From Bacteroidia bacterium (GTDB lineage: Bacteria > Bacteroidota > Bacteroidia > Bacteroidales > F082): DNA of 35,811 nt. Numbering within the stretch: position 1 is the first letter of the stretch; each line of letters begins with the position of its first letter. The DNA is taken from contig JAUNNU010000014.1 in the NCBI GenBank assembly GCA_030537295.1, forward strand, positions 1 through 35,811. Reading direction: 5' to 3'. The translations under genes were made by a program, and so were the position numbers. Shown piece after piece: positions 31,780 to 35,811 of this stretch. The notes under the pieces are model-generated. The model was not told the origin of the DNA, did no database searches, and worked only from the letters and a program-made list of their open reading frames with translations.

Positions 31780-32104
31780 CGCAGCGCACAAGTCCGGCAT
31801 AGTGACCGGGACCGCTGAAGGCGCGAGGACAAAAAAAAGGACGACGGGTGGGTGTCCGTTCAGGCAACAACGCTAACAACAGCAACTTGTCGGCTCGTTA
31901 TCTGAATGCGAACAACTCCGCAGGCAACACGAACACTTACTATTGCGGTTCTGCTGAAGATTGAGCAATCGAAAGATATAAACACCCATCGGCCTTGCCC
32001 GGAAGCGGCAGAAACAAAAGACCAGCCGTCGGTGATGGATGACGGTGGCAAGACAGGGAAGAGATGCCCGTGCCTTGCCAAAAGCTCAAACTTGAAATGG
32101 AGTT
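31780..32104 (+). ncRNA. DGR template RNA (TR with flanks)
   Basis: The predicted transcript covers a 65-base leader, TR, and a spacer of about 150 bases up to the RT start codon. The spacer has a 7-bp inverted repeat, TGGCAAG (32046-32052) and CTTGCCA (32074-32080). In the BPP-1 DGR the RNA downstream of TR is bound by the RT and carries the priming site. The spacer here has the right place and length for that, which is inferred by analogy. Confidence 0.6.
31845..31955 (+). repeat. DGR template repeat (TR)
   Basis: The 111-bp template reads as a protein segment rich in Asn (ten AAC/AAT codons plus one TAT that varied). AAY codons cannot become stop codons by changes at the adenines, the standard DGR design. 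The frame ends with TGA shortly after TR, so it is not part of a gene. Confidence 0.96.
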
Positions 32105-33439
32105 ATGAATGTGACAAAGGAAATTGTGCTTGCAGCGATGGATAAGGCCGCCAAGGGGCACAGCGACAAAAGGCAAGCTGACTACATGATGGCCAACAGG
32201 AATGCCTATGCCAATTCGGTCATGGTTTCCATAGCGAGCGGAGAGTACAAGAACCAAATCAGATACAGGAAACTTACCAAGAAGAATCCAAACGGGAAAG
32301 TGAGGAAGATAGATTCGCCTTTCCTGTTCACATTCGTACTGCAGCACCTTTTCAACTGCCTGACACAACCGATTTACGACAAGCATGACAACTACAACGG
32401 CGTCAACTGCAAGCCAGGCTGCGGAATAACATCGTCGGACAAAAAAAATTCGGTCATTCACAGGCTTAAGCACCTGATGTACGACCGCCGTGATTTGCGG
32501 TACAGCCTTATAATAGACAAGCGCAAATGCTACGAACATATCACGCCGAAGGTATTCCGCAAGGCGATGCGCAAGATAACTGACGACAGGGAGCTGATAG
32601 AGTTCGGCATCGTGGTGGGATTCGTGAACGGACACCTTCCAATCGGCACGCCGACATCGCCTCTTATGCATCACGTCGTGATGCTCGAGTTCGACCATTG
32701 GAGCAAACAGGCAGCCCCATTCTCGCTACGTTATGCCGACGACTGCTTTTTTGCAACTTACACGAAGGACGAAGCCAACCAACTGAAATGGCGGGTCCAG
32801 AACTTCTGGTGGTACAAGCTGCAGCTTCGCGCCAAGGCAGCATCAATACGCCTGCAGCCGCTCGACAAGGAAATATCGTTCTGCGGCTATGTGGTGAGGC
32901 GAAATACGGATGCCACCAAAACAAGCCACGACAAAGGCTACACCACATTGCGCCGCAACATACGCGACCGCGCCGCAAGGTGCAAGAATGATGATTCGTG
33001 GGCAAGCTATTACGGACTTCTCCGCCATGCTGACGGATATAATCTTATGCTTAAAATAGAACGGAAAATGAAGCTCAGACAACTCACAGAGAAAATCAAA
33101 ATCAACCGCAAACTTGATGCGCCTAACATAGCACCAAAAGAATTAGAGGGGAAACAGTTCACCATCTACGACTATGAGATGAAATCGGATGCAAAGGGCA
33201 ATCCGAACTGGATAAAGTGTCTCATAGGAATCGAGGAACGTGACGAGGAAGGCAACCCGACGGGCAGGAGCAAGGCTTATGAATTCCACGGTTCATACAT
33301 GTACATCGTCGAGTTCATGACCATCGCCGAACAGACATTCGGCAAGCGGAACATGCTGCCGCTTGAGGAGATGGAGATCGAGAACCAGTGCGGGTACATC
33401 TTCAAGGGAAGCACAAATCAGATGGAGTACATCGGTTAG
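32105..33439 (+). CDS. DGR reverse transcriptase with C-terminal extension
   Basis: The 444-residue protein has RT motifs in order: a LIIDKRKCYEHIT motif (Asp138), IGTPTSP (residues 180-186), RYADD (catalytic YADD, 210-213) and FCGYVV (259-264). It copies TR RNA with adenine-specific errors into cDNA that replaces VR. Most DGR RTs have a SQ pair in the IGxxxSQ motif; here it is SP, as in group II intron RTs. Residues 345-444 form an extra domain (FTIYDYEMKS, CLIGIEERDEEGNP, AYEFHGSYMYIVEFMTI) that resembles small OB-like single-strand-binding proteins of phages, a weak resemblance. GGAG lies 5 bp before the ATG. No Avd gene is visible nearby. Confidence 0.93.
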   Translation: MNVTKEIVLAAMDKAAKGHSDKRQADYMMANRNAYANSVMVSIASGEYKNQIRYRKLTKKNPNGKVRKIDSPFLFTFVLQHLFNCLTQPIYDKHDNYNGVNCKPGCGITSSDKKNSVIHRLKHLMYDRRDLRYSLIIDKRKCYEHITPKVFRKAMRKITDDRELIEFGIVVGFVNGHLPIGTPTSPLMHHVVMLEFDHWSKQAAPFSLRYADDCFFATYTKDEANQLKWRVQNFWWYKLQLRAKAASIRLQPLDKEISFCGYVVRRNTDATKTSHDKGYTTLRRNIRDRAARCKNDDSWASYYGLLRHADGYNLMLKIERKMKLRQLTEKIKINRKLDAPNIAPKELEGKQFTIYDYEMKSDAKGNPNWIKCLIGIEERDEEGNPTGRSKAYEFHGSYMYIVEFMTIAEQTFGKRNMLPLEEMEIENQCGYIFKGSTNQMEYIG

Positions 33440-33479
33440 GGCTTGATGGCGTAAACCGCCGCGACATCAGTATGCCGCA

Positions 33480-34607
33480 TCAGAATGACGGGGCCTTCCT
33501 TGAAATCACTTCAGAAAGGTGAGGGTCGATGTGATTGGCGTACCTTGTCGTTATCGACAAGTCATGGTGGTCTGCGTGCTGCATCACGGTAAGCGGGTCG
33601 ATGCCGGACTTCAACATCTCATTGATGCCGGTGTCGCGGAAGCTGTAGAGTTGCATTTCCCGCGGAAGCTGAAGATCCATCCTGATTTTATCCCAGTCTT
33701 TGCGAAAACGCGCATGGGTGATTTGTCTCGGACCCGGTGTGTATTCGTCGCCGATGAGATACCAGCCCGGGGATGCGCCTTTAATCATTTTGCTTATTCT
33801 GTCTTCGAGTTCGGGCGACAGTGATGCGAAACGCTCAAAGTGCGTCTTTGCATTTTCCCCTTTGATGAAAATGTAGTGCTTATCGAGACAGACATCTTCA
33901 ATGCGTATCATCCTGATTTCCTTTGGACGGATTAAGGATGTGAACACAAGTTCAAGCACAACAAGTAGGTTTGGGTTCTCGGCTTCGCACCATTCAATAA
34001 TCTTCGACCTCGCGTCTTGCGGAATTAATATCCGTTTCTTCGGCTCCTCACGTTTGGGTTTGATTGTGGAGAACGGATTTTCTTTGGCGTAGCATTTTTC
34101 GACAGCCCACGAGAAGAAAGCCCTGGCTGCCTTCAATTGATTGTTCCATGAGCGACCGTGCAGATTCCGTTTATGGAAACAATGGTCCATAAACTTCACG
34201 GCCAGCACCCTGTTGAAAAGCCCGATCTGACAATTTGTCACCGTCGCTTCCGACCATTCCAGAAACCCTTTGCAGAATGACCGGTAGGAGCGCATTGTGT
34301 CTGGCCGGAGTTCCACCTCCTTTTCTTTGAGGTAGTCTTCCGCGACCATTTTCAGGGGTGTCAGCATGCGTGAGTTCTGCAACTCGCCGAAAGGTGTCCA
34401 GCCGCCGGCAAGTTTCGCGTTGGTGTTGCATATTATTGTGTTGCAATGTGCTTTGAAATCCGTCAGGCGTGGATAGCGCTTTCTCAGGGCGTTGAGTTTG
34501 GTGACGTGCCTTTTCAGTTTACCAGTCACCGGGTCCAATGCGTGATATTCGATTTGCCAGCCGTGTTTATTGTTCTTTAGAACTGCGGGCAGATAGCTTA
34601 ATGACAT
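33480..34607 (-). CDS. int: Tyrosine recombinase integrase
   Basis: The 375-residue protein has an N-terminal arm-binding-like domain, a SAM-like core-binding domain (about residues 90-180: MVAEDYLKEKEVELRPDTMRSY) and a catalytic domain with SLIRPKEI (first Arg), YSFRDTGI (second Arg; His of HxxR is Tyr), HADHHDLSITTRYANH (His and nucleophile Tyr356). It integrates and excises the prophage by attP x attB recombination. It faces away from the tRNA, with about 125 bp between, and ends 40 bp from the RT gene that runs towards it. Confidence 0.94.
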   Translation of the reverse strand: MSLSYLPAVLKNNKHGWQIEYHALDPVTGKLKRHVTKLNALRKRYPRLTDFKAHCNTIICNTNAKLAGGWTPFGELQNSRMLTPLKMVAEDYLKEKEVELRPDTMRSYRSFCKGFLEWSEATVTNCQIGLFNRVLAVKFMDHCFHKRNLHGRSWNNQLKAARAFFSWAVEKCYAKENPFSTIKPKREEPKKRILIPQDARSKIIEWCEAENPNLLVVLELVFTSLIRPKEIRMIRIEDVCLDKHYIFIKGENAKTHFERFASLSPELEDRISKMIKGASPGWYLIGDEYTPGPRQITHARFRKDWDKIRMDLQLPREMQLYSFRDTGINEMLKSGIDPLTVMQHADHHDLSITTRYANHIDPHLSEVISRKAPSF

Positions 34608-34731
34608 TTTTTTTCTCCTTTTTCGTCCGTTTCGTCTGAAAAAGGCTGCAAAACATCGTTAAAATTTGTGCGCCAAATTTGCGCCGTTTTTTCAAGACAA
34701 ATCGACGCAAATTGTTGGTTTTCAATAATTG
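34608..34731 (-). other. Likely attachment region and int promoter region
   Basis: Between the integrase start and the 3' end of the tRNA are repeated GCGCAAATT-like words on both strands: GCGCCAAATTTGCGCC near 34670 and GACGCAAATTG near 34705. These are candidate arm-type integrase sites. The crossover core probably lies in the 3' part of the tRNA itself; it cannot be delimited without the left end. Confidence 0.45.
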
Positions 34732-34804
34732 TGGAGGTTACCGGACTCGAACCGGCCACCTTAAGATTGCGAACCTTACGCTCTACCAGATGAGCTAAAC
34801 CCCC
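34732..34804 (-). tRNA. tRNA-Ala (anticodon CGC)
   Basis: A 73-base cloverleaf folds fully: acceptor GGGGGTT with AACCTCC, D-stem GCTC/GAGC, anticodon stem TAAGG/TCTTA with loop TTCGCAA (anticodon CGC), T-stem GCCGG/CCGGT with TTCGAGT. The G3:U70 wobble pair is the known alanine identity mark and agrees with the anticodon. The discriminator base is A and no CCA is encoded. The gene is intact, so integration rebuilt its 3' end. Confidence 0.95.
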
Positions 34805-34872
34805 GCTTTTTTCATGCGGCAAAAATACAAAATTTTTGATAATGCCAAACATTTTTTTATTAAAATTATTAG

Positions 34873-34880
34873 TATTTTTG
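34873..34880 (+). promoter_or_regulatory. Host promoter (-7 box) of the LicA-like gene
   Basis: TATTTTTG at 34873-34880, 19 bp before the start codon, in an AT-rich region. It lacks TGTCA at the phage late-promoter distance (34846-34850 is CAAAC), so it serves as an internal control for that motif. Confidence 0.65.
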
Positions 34881-34899
34881 CACGCTAAATTTAAAGGAA

Positions 34900-35757
34900 A
34901 TGGAAATAGAACTTTATATCCTGAGAAGAGTCAACGCCTTGCTGCATGCAACAGACGCCAAAATCGTGAAACGCCTCGAAGGCGGAATGAGTAATTATAC
35001 GTATGTTGTTGAATGTCAGGGTGAACAATATACTTACCGTGTGCCGGGCAAGTTCGCCGAGAAATTCGTGAACCGTGATGAGGAGTGCGCAAACATCCGC
35101 GAAGTGGAACGTCTCGGCCTCAACAACGAGACCGTTTATATCGAAATCCAGTCGGGAGAGAAGCTCGCGAAATACGTCGATGGCACCATAATGTCAACAA
35201 CCGATGTCGTTTCTTACAACGAAATGTCGGTGAAAGCACTGAAGAAACTTCACGAAAGCGACCTGAAATTCTCCGACTACAACGCTTTCGGCCGCCTCGA
35301 CGACGACGAGCGTTTCTGCCGTGAGACAGGCTTCACGCATCCGCAGGAATACCTCGACCTCCGTCACAAACTCGACGAGATGCACAAGGAATATAAAAAG
35401 GTGAAAATGGTGCCGTGCCACTGCGATTACCAGCCGACAAACTTGGTCATAAGCAAAGATAGGTTTTATGTTTTGGATTGGGAGTTCGCCGGGATGAACG
35501 ACCCGTTCTACGATATCGCCTGCTACGGCAACGCCGGATTCGACAAGGCACTCTCATTGTTGGAGGCTTACGTCGGACACAAACCGACCGAAGAGGAACT
35601 CCGTCGTCTCTGCTTCCACCGCGCTTTCCAATGCCTGCAATGGTATAACGTCGCGATTTTCAAAGACAGAGTCGGACTCAGCAAGGACCTCAACCTCGAC
35701 TTCAACGCCATCGCCCTGATGTTCCTCGGAATGGCTAAAGACTTATTAGAGAAATAG
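34900..35757 (+). CDS. Choline/ethanolamine kinase-like (LicA-type) host gene
   Basis: The 285-residue protein has an aminoglycoside-phosphotransferase/choline-kinase fold: an N-terminal GGMSNYTYVVECQG nucleotide-loop region, the catalytic-loop motif CHCDYQPTNLV (HxDxxxxN type) and VLDWEFAGMNDPFYDIA (the DFG-like DxE). LicA-type kinases phosphorylate choline or related amino alcohols for surface glycan or phospholipid decoration. It lies outside the prophage, on the host side of the tRNA. The substrate cannot be told from the sequence. The last 54 bases of the window hold nothing I can name. Confidence 0.82.
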   Translation: MEIELYILRRVNALLHATDAKIVKRLEGGMSNYTYVVECQGEQYTYRVPGKFAEKFVNRDEECANIREVERLGLNNETVYIEIQSGEKLAKYVDGTIMSTTDVVSYNEMSVKALKKLHESDLKFSDYNAFGRLDDDERFCRETGFTHPQEYLDLRHKLDEMHKEYKKVKMVPCHCDYQPTNLVISKDRFYVLDWEFAGMNDPFYDIACYGNAGFDKALSLLEAYVGHKPTEEELRRLCFHRAFQCLQWYNVAIFKDRVGLSKDLNLDFNAIALMFLGMAKDLLEK

Positions 35758-35811
35758 TTAAGAGAGTAGAGAGTGTGAAACGACGTGTGCAGACATACGC
35801 CGCTCTGCGCT

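Larger units (their letters stand above)
1..34731. mobile_element. Integrated temperate tailed prophage (left end outside window)
   Basis: The run holds capsid, terminase, portal, tape measure, tail tip, holin, endolysin, DGR and a tyrosine integrase, so it is a near-complete prophage. The right boundary is inferred to lie at the 3' end of the tRNA-Ala gene, because the integrase is the last phage gene and starts about 125 bp from that tRNA end. A tape measure without visible sheath genes argues for a siphovirus. Early, replication and repressor genes are not seen and probably lie to the left. No second copy of the tRNA 3' end was found in the window, which fits the left att site being outside. 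Confidence 0.93.

Noticed and set aside
31906-32145. 79-codon frame between TR and RT, considered as an Avd candidate
   Set aside because: It starts inside TR in another frame, overlaps the RT start, is Cys/Lys/Asp-rich at random, and lacks the helical pattern of Avd.
34598-34852. 84-codon minus-strand frame across the tRNA
   Set aside because: Its middle is simply the translation of the tRNA gene; it also overlaps the integrase start.
1-35811. CRISPR arrays, insertion sequences, a second DGR variable repeat
   Set aside because: No regularly spaced repeats and no transposase gene were seen, and no other match to the start of TR (CGGGTGGGTGTCCG) was noticed on reading the window.

Overview
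The window is most of an integrated temperate siphovirus-type prophage in a Bacteroidales host, plus one flanking host tRNA and one host gene. The host assignment rests on promoters of the Bacteroidetes TAnnTTTG (-7) type throughout, few Shine-Dalgarno sites, and gene types common in gut Bacteroidales phages. No exact genus can be read from the sequence. The left prophage end lies outside the window. The right end abuts a minus-strand tRNA-Ala(CGC) gene at 34732-34804, which is the likely attachment site.

Layout. 2-5737: scaffold-like protein (5' cut), HK97-type major capsid protein with an added Ig-like domain, tail tube protein, a PLD-fold protein, candidate small terminase, a DUF4417-like protein and a PD-(D/E)XK-like nuclease. 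5945-7534: large terminase. 7535-9485: noncoding DNA and an accessory insert with an ArdC-N-like protein. 9511-12696: portal operon. 12750-13703: a unimolecular-spanin-like lipoprotein and three tiny ATGA-linked genes. 13815-16517: accessory island with an orphan N6-adenine methylase, HicAB and a DinJ/YafQ-type pair. 16655-17935: operon with an unusual switch-like leader RNA and three perfect Shine-Dalgarno sites. 17964-26408: tail operon (gp10-like, tape measure, tail-tip proteins). 26437-27352: holin and M15-type endolysin. 27407-31665: a second tail-tube paralog and an 1123-residue fibre. 31531-33439: a complete diversity-generating retroelement (DGR) made of VR, hairpins, TR and reverse transcriptase. 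33480-34607: tyrosine integrase. 34900-35757: host LicA/choline-kinase-like gene.

Two systems stand out. First, the DGR: VR and TR are 111 bp each and differ at 17 sites, all of them adenines in TR. Its RT has an IGxxxSP motif instead of the usual DGR SQ form and a C-terminal domain of about 100 residues, and no separate Avd gene is visible. Second, a previously unlabelled late-promoter signature: TGTCA (CGTCA once), exactly 22 bp, then TA(T/C)TTTTG. It lies before all six late transcription units and is absent from all five non-late TAnnTTTG promoters checked. A third candidate is the leader at 16663-16873. There an antisense segment can pair either with a leader copy of a 13-base start-codon sequence or with the same sequence at the real gene start.
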